The notes beneath the pieces are model-generated. The model was not told where the DNA came from. It saw nothing but the letters and a program-made list of their open reading frames with translations, and ran no database searches. A DNA stretch of 64,000 nt from CAVQBP01 sp963848195 (lineage in GTDB: Bacteria > Bacteroidota > Ignavibacteria > Ignavibacteriales > Ignavibacteriaceae). A program made the position numbers and the translations under genes. The stretch covers positions 620,001 to 684,000 of the forward strand of contig CAWKCY010000016.1 of NCBI GenBank assembly GCA_963848195.1, given 5' to 3'. Below, piece after piece: positions 45,373-54,487 of the stretch (position 1 is the stretch's first letter; every line of letters begins with the position of its first letter).

Positions 45373-46350
45373 ATGCTTACTTTTCTTCCCCTTGGTGGCG
45401 CACAGGATATTGGAGCAAATAGCTATTATTTAAATATCAATAATACCGGCATAATCTTAGACTGTGGAATGCACCCTCAAAAAACCGGATTTGATGCTCT
45501 CCCTGATTTTAATTTGTTAAATAACCTTCCTCTCGACTATGTGTTAATTTCTCATGCACATCAGGACCATTTAAGCGCTCTCCCTTTCCTCATAAAAAAA
45601 TTTCCTTATTTAAAAATTATTATGACCCCTCAAACACGGGCACTATCTGAATTAACACTTCATAATTCCGTTGCGATTATTAAAGAACAGATAAACGATG
45701 AAAGTTTTGAAATTTTTTCTCATGATGAAATCGACCTGCTTATTAAGATGATTGATTACAAATCATATAATGAATTATTTAAAATTTCCGGTTACAATAA
45801 TAGTAACCGGCTGTATGCACAATTTTATGATTCGGGACATATTTTAGGTTCAGCAGGAATTTTAATTGAAGGTGAAAAAAATATCTTCTATACCGGCGAT
45901 ATTAATTTAAATGACCAGCCTTTAATAAAAGGTGCACATCTGCCCGATAAGAAAGTTGATACTTTAATATTGGAAACTACTTATGGTGCCGCCGATTCTT
46001 CATTACTATCCGATTGGGATATAGAAGCTAACCGTTTGGCATCCGCTATAAATAAAATCTTTCAATCCGGCGGCTCTGTTCTTATTCCTGTCTTCTCTTT
46101 GGGTAAAACTCAAGAAATATTAAAAACTATCTGGAATTTAATTCTAAAAGGAAAACTTGCTAATACTGATATTTACACCGGAGGGCTCGGAATAAAAATA
46201 AATAAAGTATATGACTATAACAGGTATGTTGTTAATATGATTGATCCAGAATTTGAACTAAGTTCAATTCCTTTCAATAATTTGTACACTATTGAAGACC
46301 CCGAATTCTTTTTAAATCACCTTGCATTGTCCTTGCCTCTAGTGGAATGA
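45373..46350 (+). CDS. N-terminal part of frameshifted metallo-beta-lactamase/beta-CASP nuclease-like protein
   Basis: 325 codons with the MBL zinc motif HAHQDH (H61, H63, D65, H66), the second His in SGHILGSAGILIEG and metal-binding Asp in FYTGDINL. The first part of the beta-CASP cap follows (SVLIPVFSLGKTQEIL). Family members (CPSF73/YSH1-like) process RNA in the cytoplasm. The frame runs off after NHLALSLPLVE. A one-base change in the T-run at 46310-46314 would instead give KSPCIVLASSGMMLEG and continue into the next frame. The ATG at 45373 has no obvious strong ribosome site. Confidence 0.82.
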   Translation: MLTFLPLGGAQDIGANSYYLNINNTGIILDCGMHPQKTGFDALPDFNLLNNLPLDYVLISHAHQDHLSALPFLIKKFPYLKIIMTPQTRALSELTLHNSVAIIKEQINDESFEIFSHDEIDLLIKMIDYKSYNELFKISGYNNSNRLYAQFYDSGHILGSAGILIEGEKNIFYTGDINLNDQPLIKGAHLPDKKVDTLILETTYGAADSSLLSDWDIEANRLASAINKIFQSGGSVLIPVFSLGKTQEILKTIWNLILKGKLANTDIYTGGLGIKINKVYDYNRYVVNMIDPEFELSSIPFNNLYTIEDPEFFLNHLALSLPLVE

Positions 46351-46730
46351 TGCTGGAAGGAACTGCTTCATATAAATTGGCAAAGAGATGGATTAAACAT
46401 AAAAACTCTGCCATCTTTACTGTAGGTTATATGGAAGAATCAACTCCAGGTTATAAATTTGCAAATGCCGTTGCCGGACAAAAAATTAAACTTTCCCAAT
46501 ATGATAGTGAAGAGGAAATAAAATGCACAATAGAAAAATTTCGTTTTACCGCTCATTCCAGAAGAGAAGATTTAATTGAAATTGTAAGAAGATTAAAACC
46601 CGAAAATGTAATTTTAGTGCATGGTGATATAGCTGCGGTTGACTGGATCGGTGCATCCATTCTAAAAGAATTTAAAGGTATTAAAGTGTATAAAACGGAA
46701 ATTGGAAAAGAAATAATTCTACACCCCTAA
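46347..46730 (+). CDS. C-terminal part of the frameshifted beta-CASP nuclease-like protein
   Basis: 127 codons that complete the protein upstream. MMLEGTASYKLAKRWI is the usual 'SSGMMLEGP' beta-CASP motif C segment, FRFTAHSRREDLIEIVRRL holds the motif with its His, and ENVILVHGD is the terminal motif. Its first codons overlap the previous frame by 4 bases in a shifted phase. The sequence around the break contains TTTTT, so homopolymer slippage or a base-calling error is plausible. As sequenced, neither half would be a complete enzyme. Confidence 0.8.
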   Translation: MMLEGTASYKLAKRWIKHKNSAIFTVGYMEESTPGYKFANAVAGQKIKLSQYDSEEEIKCTIEKFRFTAHSRREDLIEIVRRLKPENVILVHGDIAAVDWIGASILKEFKGIKVYKTEIGKEIILHP

Positions 46731-46766
46731 AACTGGAATAGTCTCCTTACTACCTATCCCCAGTAC

Positions 46767-46810
46767 AACTCCAAGGTAAATCCAAGCTAACTCCGAACTA
46801 ACCCCATGAT
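46767..46810. repeat. Four 11-bp direct repeats (AACTCCAAGGT type)
   Basis: Units AACTCCAAGGT, AAATCCAAGCT, AACTCCGAACT and AACCCCATGAT are contiguous shortly after the beta-CASP stop. Period 11 is shared with the blocks at 28791, 44509 and 50127, although the sequence differs. Confidence 0.7.
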
Positions 46811-46888
46811 AAATATCGTAAAATTCTTATTTCTTCCCGGACCCCCACCATCCAATTCATCTTCAACACCATAACCATGCCAATACCT

Positions 46889-46956
46889 ATTCATCCATTC
46901 AATCATTCACCCATTCTATCATTCCAAAACTCCATTACTCAATCATACCAAAACTC
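46889..46956. repeat. Eight and a half 8-bp direct repeats (ATTCCAAA/ATTCAATC type)
   Basis: Units ATTCATCC, ATTCAATC, ATTCACCC, ATTCTATC, ATTCCAAA, ACTCCATT, ACTCAATC and ATACCAAA, then ACTC, run without gap to within 4 bases of the stop codon of the type IX cargo gene on the other strand. Confidence 0.8.
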
Positions 46957-46959
46957 TCC

Positions 46960-49236
46960 TTATTTCATAAGGATCATCTTCTTAGTTTCAATGTAAGTTC
47001 CAGCGTCTATTCGATAATAATAAACTCCGCTTGCAAGACCTTCTCCGTTAAAATTTATTTCATGCCTCCCCGCAGAATATTCTCCATCTACCGCAACAGA
47101 TACCTGCTGTCCTAGCTCATTATAAATTATTATTTTTACTTTACTCTCTTTTGGGAGAGAAAAATCAATCTTTGTTGAAGGATTAAATGGATTAGGATAG
47201 TTTTGTGCCAAAGAAAATTCCGCTGGGGTAAGTTCAACTTCATGTTTTACACCGGAAACTACAAAACTAACGTATGCCCGCACTAAATATAGAAAAATAT
47301 AACCCGATTTATCCTGTACTCCATAAAAAACCCAATCCGGCGGGTCATCTTGACTCTTATATGAATAGCTGTGATAGGCAGACGAAGATTGATAATACGT
47401 AACCATTACCACATTAGATGTTGGATATTCAGCAACCATCGGAAATTCAACAACAAATGGGTTGCTGGCATCTATTTTTTGTGAAGTCAAATCAACTTTA
47501 ACCCAGTTTTTATATGGCTTTTCATAGGGATAATCACCGGAATGGTCTATAACACCAGGCTTTGTTCCTAAAGTTGGAGTTGCTGTAAATGTACAAAGTT
47601 TATTTCCTCCTAAATGTCCGCCAACATCAGCAAATGTAAAAATATTTCCTTTTATTGGTGTAATATCCCTCAGGGCAACCTTTATTGAGTCTAATGTTGC
47701 TCCCGCTATTCCGTCAAATTGTACAGCTGCACTATCACCCTGAACTAGAGGAAGATATCCGGTTGGTTCAGTATTATCCCACTTTAATTCGGTTATTGAG
47801 TTTGATGCTGTACCGTTTGACCGGTATTGATAATCTTGTACTGAATTCTGATTAGTATTTATTGCGGCAAAACGTATTGTATTGTATACTGATGGGTATT
47901 CCGGTTCTGTAAAATTTGAATTTAATGGAACATCCACAACTCTTGCGGCTCCAGATCCAATCTCTATAGCTTTTATAATAATATTGCTGCTGATAGAAGA
48001 GAAAGTAATATTAAGATTCGATGAATTCATAAAAGTGAAATATTCCGCTCCAAGGTTTTGTAACGTTACCAATGTCAAATTTATATTTGGATCATAATAT
48101 GTCTTGCCAATACTGATCGGGATGGGTTGGTCACTATATCCGTAAGCAGGATCTACATTAATGTTATTTAACCCGTTCGCAATTTCGAATTCCGTAAATA
48201 CTTTTTCAAGCGTTGTAGAATAATTCTGTAAAATCTTACTTAACCCTGAGATGCCTACAAGACCATAGGTTGAATAATCCTGGACTATCTGTTTTAACAT
48301 TCCGCTTCCGAATTGTTCTTTTAAATAAAGAAAAAATCGTTGTGCCCTTGCATAATCATTTAAAACAAGATTTCTGTTATTCGTTCTCCAGTCAAAAAGA
48401 TAATGATTTGATTCAGCAGCCACTAATTCCTGCATTTCCACTCCATATCCGCATACTGTTTGTGCCACTTCAGACAATCCTTCATTTATGAAAGTTAACT
48501 CCGGAGTTGTTCTATGATAGTTCCAATTAATCATATGCTGGAATTCGTGTGCTGCAGTTGTAATTGCTATATTTAACCCGCTGCTTGTTTTCAAATTTAC
48601 CGGATTCGCATCCATAAAATAAATTTCTATTGATTGACCGAATCCTCTGGTTTCATTATCAGGCGAAAAATAACCTGCGACAAATCCGCCGCTGCCGCTG
48701 AATCCGTCTTTTATATCCAGAATAAGTATTATTATTCTTGGATCATTATCCACATCCGGTGGATTACCAAAGGTATCTACATCTATTTGAAAAATTCCTT
48801 CACCTGAATTTGATGGCGTGCTAACATCAAAATCATTAACCACTCCGGCGACAGCACTCGAATCTACCGATGTTTCCCATACATCATCCGCAACAAATAT
48901 ATAACAGTGCTGACCTACCGCTCTGCATGTAGAAGGGACGGAATATTCACCATTTGTTTCAAAACTTATAGCTGTCCAGTTTCTTTTTACACCAACACCA
49001 AAGCTCCATGCCGTTTTCTTTAATCTTACTTGAGAAAAATAATTTGGATTATCAATTAAAAATTGTGCTGCTTTTTTATAATGATCTCCTAAAAGATCAC
49101 TCCCTGCGATTGGATAACTTTCGCTTGCTTCTTCTTTTACCGCAGCGTTTGTTTTACTTACCTGGCTGTAACCCGTTTCTATAATGGATATAAATATTAT
49201 TAAAACTGTTAACATGGAGAAAGAAGTTTTATTCAT
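46960..49236 (-). CDS. Type IX-secreted MXAN_6640-like putative metalloprotease
   Basis: A 758-residue secreted protein. A signal peptide covers about residues 1-25 (ending GYSQ). A zinc motif HEFQH (H230, E231, H234) with Glu252 in FINEGLSEV resembles the MXAN_6640 family of putative metalloproteases. The last 85 residues form a Por/type IX secretion sorting domain with FSLAQNYPNPFNPSTKIDFS, YNELGQQV and GVYYYRIDAG. That tail directs export through the outer membrane and is then cleaved. Catalysis has not been shown for close relatives that I know of, so 'protease' is family-based. It stands alone, flanked by repeat-rich spacers. Confidence 0.88.
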   Translation of the reverse strand: MNKTSFSMLTVLIIFISIIETGYSQVSKTNAAVKEEASESYPIAGSDLLGDHYKKAAQFLIDNPNYFSQVRLKKTAWSFGVGVKRNWTAISFETNGEYSVPSTCRAVGQHCYIFVADDVWETSVDSSAVAGVVNDFDVSTPSNSGEGIFQIDVDTFGNPPDVDNDPRIIILILDIKDGFSGSGGFVAGYFSPDNETRGFGQSIEIYFMDANPVNLKTSSGLNIAITTAAHEFQHMINWNYHRTTPELTFINEGLSEVAQTVCGYGVEMQELVAAESNHYLFDWRTNNRNLVLNDYARAQRFFLYLKEQFGSGMLKQIVQDYSTYGLVGISGLSKILQNYSTTLEKVFTEFEIANGLNNINVDPAYGYSDQPIPISIGKTYYDPNINLTLVTLQNLGAEYFTFMNSSNLNITFSSISSNIIIKAIEIGSGAARVVDVPLNSNFTEPEYPSVYNTIRFAAINTNQNSVQDYQYRSNGTASNSITELKWDNTEPTGYLPLVQGDSAAVQFDGIAGATLDSIKVALRDITPIKGNIFTFADVGGHLGGNKLCTFTATPTLGTKPGVIDHSGDYPYEKPYKNWVKVDLTSQKIDASNPFVVEFPMVAEYPTSNVVMVTYYQSSSAYHSYSYKSQDDPPDWVFYGVQDKSGYIFLYLVRAYVSFVVSGVKHEVELTPAEFSLAQNYPNPFNPSTKIDFSLPKESKVKIIIYNELGQQVSVAVDGEYSAGRHEINFNGEGLASGVYYYRIDAGTYIETKKMILMK

Positions 49237-49342
49237 ATCATTCTCTGAACTTATTTAATAAAGGTTTTCTTATAATCTTAATAATTCTTCAATTTTTGAA
49301 TCTAAATTGAGAAAAAAATAATAATCCAACTTATGGAGGCGT

Positions 49343-49702
49343 TTATTCACTAGATTTGCCGTTTACTATTTCTATTTTATCAACTTTCAGTACTTTAATT
49401 GATTCCTTGTTGATTGTGGAAGAACTATAATAAACTTTTGCAGTTTTACCCTGATTTTTCGAAAGAATATTATTTACATCTTCAGGGCAATCAAGTAAAA
49501 AAAGTGATTTATCGTTTAATAATGCAATTCTTGCAAATGGTTCATTATTTACCATTAAAATTTCACCGGTAACAAAGTTTATACCATTTTCATCTTCTCC
49601 TTCTAAAGAAGAATCTTTGGAAGTCGAACAACCTGATAGTAACATTATTATTATGAAAAGGGATATTATTTTAACAAAATAAATTTGTCGCACTATTTTC
49701 AT
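49343..49702 (-). CDS. Small lipoprotein, unknown function (119 aa)
   Basis: The N-terminus has a basic start, a hydrophobic helix and a lipobox LLSGC, so it is exported and lipidated at Cys25. The remainder (about 95 residues) looks like one small beta-rich domain (VTGEILMVNNEPFARIALL, TAKVYYSSSTINKE). I do not recognise a family. It is 107 bases upstream of the type IX cargo gene on the same strand, but no operon is assured. Confidence 0.75.
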   Translation of the reverse strand: MKIVRQIYFVKIISLFIIIMLLSGCSTSKDSSLEGEDENGINFVTGEILMVNNEPFARIALLNDKSLFLLDCPEDVNNILSKNQGKTAKVYYSSSTINKESIKVLKVDKIEIVNGKSSE

Positions 49703-49880
49703 AAATTATATCAATATAGTCTGTCTACTTTCAATTTTATAAAGTATAGTAGAATTTAAAATAAATAAATGTAAAAATAACTATTTAAGAAAATTCTACA
49801 ATCTGGCTGACATACCAAATATTATTGATTCTAAACAGTTAATATATTAAGTTCTTAAAAGATTATTTACTTGTTTATAA

Positions 49881-50108
49881 ATGATTAAAAACAATCCTCT
49901 CAAATTCTTTGATAGAATAGCAGCTTATATTCTTTCAATTATATCTATTTCTGCTGGTTCTATCGGTTTATTTCTATCTATTTATAATTATCAATCAGTT
50001 ATCATTCCAATTGCATCAATGGGTTTTATTTTAATCGGAATATTATATGGAATTGCTGCCTTTAAAGGAAAACCAATAAATTTTTCAAAATTAACTAAAA
50101 AAAATTAA
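49881..50108 (+). CDS. Small two-helix membrane protein (75 aa)
   Basis: A short protein with two hydrophobic helices (about 12-32 and 38-60) separated by a short loop, and a basic tail (GKPINFSKLTKKN). No family is recognised. The frame is moderately convincing: it has an ATG, typical amino-acid use and ends just before repeat DNA, but there is no strong ribosome site. It could be chance, although the double-helix pattern makes it likely real. Confidence 0.5.
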   Translation: MIKNNPLKFFDRIAAYILSIISISAGSIGLFLSIYNYQSVIIPIASMGFILIGILYGIAAFKGKPINFSKLTKKN

Positions 50109-50126
50109 ACCACTCCAACATCTATT

Positions 50127-50191
50127 GAATGACCATCAAATGACCACCGAATGACAATCGAATGACTATAAATGACCATAGAATAACCAGA
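50127..50191. repeat. Six 11-bp direct repeats (GAATGACCATC type)
   Basis: Units GAATGACCATC, AAATGACCACC, GAATGACAATC, GAATGACTAT (10 bp), AAATGACCATA and GAATAACCAGA. The sequence is the same family as the 11-bp block at 44509 in the nuo operon. It fills the gap between two convergent genes. Confidence 0.85.
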
Positions 50192-50199
50192 GTATGAAT

Positions 50200-50643
50200 T
50201 CAAACATTCCTGGAAATCACCCTAGGCCTTATTATTATACTTTCTTCCGCATAATCATCATATGTCTCATATACTCTCACTTTAGCTTCTCTTACATTAG
50301 ATGGGATATCCACAATTTGTATTTCCCTAAGAATATACTTACAGATATTCTCAACTGTCGATTGGAAATTAACTATTACTTTCTTTGATTTCATTTTTTC
50401 TAGAAACTCAATTATCTCGGAATCCTCTTTGTATACCATGAAAGCGTGGTCTAAGTTTTCAATAATAGGCTTAATTATTTTTTTTAAGTCATAATAATCC
50501 ATAACCATGCCATTCTCTAGCATATCCCCTTCAAGTTCTACAATCATTTTATAAGAATGGCCATGAATATTTTTACATTTATCAAAATGTTCCGGAAGCC
50601 GATGCCCCATTTCCCATCTGAATTCCTTTGCTATTTTCATCAT
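50200..50643 (-). CDS. queD: 6-carboxytetrahydropterin synthase QueD
   Basis: A 147-residue enzyme of queuosine biosynthesis that converts 7,8-dihydroneopterin triphosphate to 6-carboxytetrahydropterin. Zinc ligands H14, H27 and H29 and catalytic C23 appear in MGHRLPEH and CKNIHGHSY, the Cys-x3-His-Gly-His arrangement of QueD. The conserved LDHAF segment and a C-terminal VRVYET complete the family signature. It overlaps queE by 4 bases, so both are co-translated, and the next enzyme in the pathway is QueE. Confidence 0.94.
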   Translation of the reverse strand: MMKIAKEFRWEMGHRLPEHFDKCKNIHGHSYKMIVELEGDMLENGMVMDYYDLKKIIKPIIENLDHAFMVYKEDSEIIEFLEKMKSKKVIVNFQSTVENICKYILREIQIVDIPSNVREAKVRVYETYDDYAEESIIIRPRVISRNV

Positions 50644-51278
50644 ACACCTTTTGCTGCCGGATCCCAGATGAATTTATGCATCTGTAATTGGAATCTGACA
50701 TTGAGTTTATCTTCCAAAATCCAGTTAACCAGGGTCAAAGGTTCAAGCTCTCCAAATACTACTGAAAATAAAATCTCGCATTTTTCCTCTAAATTATATT
50801 TGTTCATTATTTCTTTTGTCCATTCATAATCTTCTCGAGAGCCCATTACAAATTTTATCTCATCAAAAGGTTTCAAATAGTCAATATTATCATATAGATT
50901 TTTCTTCTCCATTCCGCTCGAAGGGCATTTTAAATCCATGATTATTTTCACTTTATTATCTACATTCTTGATTGGTAAACTGCCCCCTGTTTCCAATAAA
51001 ACCTCAAAACCTTCTTTAATTAGCTCTTTTAACAAATTAAAACATTCATTCTGAAATAAGGGCTCCCCTCCGGTAACTTCAACCAACCTGCAGTTATATC
51101 TCTTGATCCGCTCTAATATTTCATCTATTGAGTATTCTTTCCCTTCATAAAATGCATATTCCGTATCGCAGTAAGTACAGCGAAGGTTGCAGTAAGTTAA
51201 CCTGATAAAAACACAAGGCAATCCAGCTTTTGTGCTCTCACCCTGTATCGAAAAATATATTTCATTTACCTTTAGCAT
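50640..51278 (-). CDS. queE: 7-carboxy-7-deazaguanine synthase QueE (radical SAM)
   Basis: A 212-residue radical SAM enzyme. The [4Fe-4S] motif is C30-x3-C34-x2-C37 (TYCNLRCTYCDT), followed by VEVTGGEPLFQ for SAM binding and LETGGSLP. It converts the QueD product to 7-carboxy-7-deazaguanine for queuosine or related modified bases. It is the first gene of the queE-queD pair and diverges from rpsT over about 110 bp. The length is typical. Confidence 0.94.
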   Translation of the reverse strand: MLKVNEIYFSIQGESTKAGLPCVFIRLTYCNLRCTYCDTEYAFYEGKEYSIDEILERIKRYNCRLVEVTGGEPLFQNECFNLLKELIKEGFEVLLETGGSLPIKNVDNKVKIIMDLKCPSSGMEKKNLYDNIDYLKPFDEIKFVMGSREDYEWTKEIMNKYNLEEKCEILFSVVFGELEPLTLVNWILEDKLNVRFQLQMHKFIWDPAAKGV

Positions 51279-51329
51279 AAAATAATTTGTTTTTACATAA
51301 AAATATCTACAAAAGTAAAAAACAAAAAT

Positions 51330-51358
51330 TTGACATCAAATCCACTTATCAATATATT
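51330..51358 (+). promoter_or_regulatory. Sigma-70-type promoter of rpsT
   Basis: A perfect -35 box TTGACA (51330-51335) and a near-perfect -10 box TATATT (51353-51358) are separated by exactly 17 bases. Transcription would start near 51365, about 25 bases before the rpsT start codon. Bacteroidota-group genomes often use other -33/-7 elements, so the canonical form here fits a strongly expressed ribosomal-protein gene. Confidence 0.75.
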
Positions 51359-51390
51359 TAAAGTCAATTTTTAAAACATTAAGGTAAATT

Positions 51391-51660
51391 ATGGCAAGTC
51401 ACAAATCGGCAAAGAAGAGAATTCGTACAAATGAAAGAAGAAGGGTTATAAATAAAAGCAATGAATCCAGAATAAAATCTTTGGTTAAGAAAACTTTAAG
51501 TTCAACTAATAAAGAAGAAGTTGAAAAAGTTTATAAAAATGCAGTTTCCATAATTGATAGATCTGTAACAAAGGGGATTATCCATAAAAATAATGCTGCT
51601 AGAAAAAAAGCAGCTCTTACCAAATATCTTAACGGTTTAGCAGTTTCTGAGAAAAGCTAA
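51391..51660 (+). CDS. rpsT: 30S ribosomal protein S20
   Basis: An 89-residue, highly basic protein with the diagnostic start MASHKSAKKRIRTNERRRVIN and the helical end GIIHKNNAARKKAALTKYLNGL. It binds 16S rRNA in the small subunit body. The gene stands alone with its own promoter, as is usual for rpsT. An AAGG ribosome site lies at about 51380. Confidence 0.98.
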   Translation: MASHKSAKKRIRTNERRRVINKSNESRIKSLVKKTLSSTNKEEVEKVYKNAVSIIDRSVTKGIIHKNNAARKKAALTKYLNGLAVSEKS

Positions 51661-51704
51661 TAATTGAAATAAAAATCAATCCATCCTTTGGATTTTATTC
51701 CTCT

Positions 51705-53213
51705 TTATTTTAAATCCTCAATTGCATCTATACCTTCCGGCATCGGAAGGTAAAACCTTATAGGCTGTATTGTTCCGTCTCGTTTAATTAATCTTTCAAC
51801 TCTTTTTTTAATGATTACGCTTTTTTCTATATAAACATCATCCTCTACAATCGACCCGAATAGATAACTTGTACCCTTTATTAAAACATTTTTCCCTATC
51901 CTTAATGGATTGTCATCACTCCCCGTCATATTCACTCCCGATTCAATTCTTGATTTATCTCCGATTACTATATTTCCTTTAATAATATCCCCTGATAATA
52001 TTTCAACGTAATTACCTATTTCAAATACCTGGTTCGGAAAAGTTGAAAGAAGAACATTATCTCGGATCACTACATTCTTTCCAAAATGAACATTCCCGCT
52101 TACATATACGTTCTTTTTTAATTCCAGGTTGTAATTAAGCCTGACACCTTGCCCTATATAAACCCCTTTACCGATTTTAATATCTAATGGAATATTATTC
52201 TTATCCTTTTCTATTATTTCTTCGATTATATCTTCATGAATAAAAAAATCTTCAGGATCATCTATTTCAATTATATCTTTTAATTTGTCATAGGCCTTCT
52301 TTCTTGCAACATTCTCCATTTCTCTTAAAACAGATTTGTTGTTAAATCCCATAACTACATGTTGCTCTCGCGGACTTACTGCTGTTACGGAATAACCATT
52401 TTTATTAAATAATGAGATTAAATCTGTTATATAAATTTCATTTTGGGCATTGTTGCTTGATATATTATTTACCTGTTCAAATAGTTTTTTATAATTAAAT
52501 GCATATACACCTGAATTGAATTCATTGTTCTTAATCAATTCTTCTTTTGTATATGAATAAGTCTTTCCGTTAAAATTAACTTTGTATGGTTTATCTGAAT
52601 TCAAAGAAAGAATATCTTTGTATTCTAAAATTTCTATTACTTTTCTTTCATCCTTCCCCGCTGGCTCTCCTTTCTCATCTCTCTCTTTTACTCTTATAAT
52701 CCGGCCGTATGAATTGTCCTCTGGATTCCCTTCAAATATCCCTGTTAAAACCATCATGTCGCTTTGCGATTTTAAAAATTCACTCCTGAATTCCTTCATG
52801 GTTTCTCTGTCAATTAAACCCATATCCCCAGGTAATACATAAACCGTTCCATCAAAAAGTTTATTGTCAATTTTTTCTAAAGCAACCTGAACTGCATGAC
52901 CCGTCCCGTTTTGTGTCTCCTGATATGCAAATAATGTATTGGGGCGTTTGCCGATTACTTGTATAACATCATTTGCTTTAATTCCAACTACAACAATGGT
53001 ATTTATGTTGTCTATTCCGTTCCGGCATGAATTATATACCCTCTCAACAGTCGATATTCCCCAGATTTTATGAAGCATTTTTGACTTTTGAGATTTGATT
53101 CTTTTTCCATGTCCTGCCGCTAGGATTATTACTACTTCTTTAAATTCGTAATTAAATTCTGAAGATAAATTATTTATCAGTTTATATGTTTCATTTTGTT
53201 CTATTATTTCCAT
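51705..53213 (-). CDS. GlmU-like nucleotidyltransferase with left-handed beta-helix
   Basis: A 502-residue protein with a sugar-nucleotide pyrophosphorylase domain (about 27-290) showing ILAAGHGKRIKSQKSKMLHKI, YQETQNGTGHAVQVALE and VLPGDMGLI, followed by a hexapeptide left-handed beta-helix (about 350-470). This is the layout of GlmU, which makes UDP-GlcNAc for peptidoglycan and lipopolysaccharide. The C-terminal half is shorter than normal, and I cannot find the acetyltransferase active-site segment (RPGT... K/H/N motif). It may therefore catalyse only uridylyl or another nucleotidyl transfer. It ends an apparent envelope-gene series. Confidence 0.78.
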   Translation of the reverse strand: MEIIEQNETYKLINNLSSEFNYEFKEVVIILAAGHGKRIKSQKSKMLHKIWGISTVERVYNSCRNGIDNINTIVVVGIKANDVIQVIGKRPNTLFAYQETQNGTGHAVQVALEKIDNKLFDGTVYVLPGDMGLIDRETMKEFRSEFLKSQSDMMVLTGIFEGNPEDNSYGRIIRVKERDEKGEPAGKDERKVIEILEYKDILSLNSDKPYKVNFNGKTYSYTKEELIKNNEFNSGVYAFNYKKLFEQVNNISSNNAQNEIYITDLISLFNKNGYSVTAVSPREQHVVMGFNNKSVLREMENVARKKAYDKLKDIIEIDDPEDFFIHEDIIEEIIEKDKNNIPLDIKIGKGVYIGQGVRLNYNLELKKNVYVSGNVHFGKNVVIRDNVLLSTFPNQVFEIGNYVEILSGDIIKGNIVIGDKSRIESGVNMTGSDDNPLRIGKNVLIKGTSYLFGSIVEDDVYIEKSVIIKKRVERLIKRDGTIQPIRFYLPMPEGIDAIEDLK

Positions 53214-53292
53214 GAAATCTCCAATTAATATTTTTGGGAATTCTATTAGTTTATATTATAAAGGCATTAAACTATACTTAACAATTATAAAA

Positions 53293-54486
53293 TTAATTTT
53301 TAACAGTTTCATTTACATAATTTATGCCGGAAATTAAAGAAATTAAAAAAGCAAATACAATTGAAAGTACCGGTGAGTCTATGAATCCTGCAGTAATAGC
53401 AGATAATATCAACCCTGAAAGTCCTAAACAAATTCCCCATATCAAATTTTTATAATTATTATCAATATTCTCCCTCAGCAATTTTATAATATAATAATAT
53501 GAAATAATTAATAGGATTAAAAATGTACTTAAGCCCAGAAAACCGCTTTCAAAATAAACCTGAATGAAGTCATTATGCCAGCTTCCTATACCTTTATCGC
53601 TTAACATATTTCTGTATGGAAATATTTCTTTAAATGTCCTTGGTCCGTAACCCAGTAATGGATTTTGAAATTTCATAAATAAATCTTCCGCTCCTTTTAG
53701 TAGTATATTGCGATCAGAAAGGTCCGTAGGTTGATTAACTCTTCTTCCGAATTCCGGCGAATTATTTATGAAAGATGCAGCGGAAAATATAATAGTTAAA
53801 ATAATTATTATTATAGAATCTCTGAATCTTACTTTTTTGATTATTACTCCTGCTGCTAACAAAATTATTATTATAACAACATTTGTCCTTCCTAAAGATG
53901 TTATTACTCCTGTAAATATTATTGATAAACTTAATAACTTTATTAAATTATTTATTTTTAATGAAGAAAATATCCCCTCGTTCTTTAATACTACCGGGAG
54001 ACAAATAAAAATTCCAAAGGCAGCTACCAGGTATGATGAAAATGTAGCATATCCAGAAGAAAAAGATCTCGCTCTGTCTACCATGTGAAGATTAAATAAT
54101 ACCAGGCCTGATATCGCAGTTAATATTGAGGCTGCTGCAAATGTGTAAACTAAAATATTTAGTCTCTTTTTATTCATTGTCTTTAAGTAAAAATCAAATG
54201 AGTAAAATCCTAAATAAAATAATGCCTCTTTATAGTATGATTGATTACTTAAAGAAGGGAAGTCTGAGAATATTATTGAAAGTACCCTTGCTGCTAGAAA
54301 GATAAATACTACTTTTCCAAAAATTCCAATAGCTTTCTTTTTTTCCGAAATCTTTTCAAAAATCCATAGTATTGATAATGCTCCGGTAAAGACCTGCAGA
54401 AGAAATAATGAAAATAAAAAACTGCAGACTGTAGCTAATAAAAGATAAAAATATAAATTTTGATTAAACCTGCTTGAAATCAGCAT
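53293..54486 (-). CDS. O-antigen ligase/polymerase family protein (Wzy_C)
   Basis: A 397-residue inner-membrane protein with about ten to twelve helices. The large periplasmic loop ends with NPLLGYGPRTFKEIFPY and SWHNDFIQVYFESGFLG, the H-N-x-x-x-Q-x-x-x-E-x-G pattern of the O-antigen ligase/Wzy_C domain. Such enzymes ligate or polymerise surface glycans. It is one base from the MsbA-type gene upstream, so they form one operon with the glycosyltransferase gene. Confidence 0.88.
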   Translation of the reverse strand: MLISSRFNQNLYFYLLLATVCSFLFSLFLLQVFTGALSILWIFEKISEKKKAIGIFGKVVFIFLAARVLSIIFSDFPSLSNQSYYKEALFYLGFYSFDFYLKTMNKKRLNILVYTFAAASILTAISGLVLFNLHMVDRARSFSSGYATFSSYLVAAFGIFICLPVVLKNEGIFSSLKINNLIKLLSLSIIFTGVITSLGRTNVVIIIILLAAGVIIKKVRFRDSIIIIILTIIFSAASFINNSPEFGRRVNQPTDLSDRNILLKGAEDLFMKFQNPLLGYGPRTFKEIFPYRNMLSDKGIGSWHNDFIQVYFESGFLGLSTFLILLIISYYYIIKLLRENIDNNYKNLIWGICLGLSGLILSAITAGFIDSPVLSIVFAFLISLISGINYVNETVKN

Positions 54487-54487
54487 C

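Noticed and set aside
46960..49236. Surface adhesin or S-layer protein
   Set aside because: The type IX tail alone would allow this, but the HEFQH motif with a downstream Glu fits the MXAN_6640 metalloprotease-like family better.
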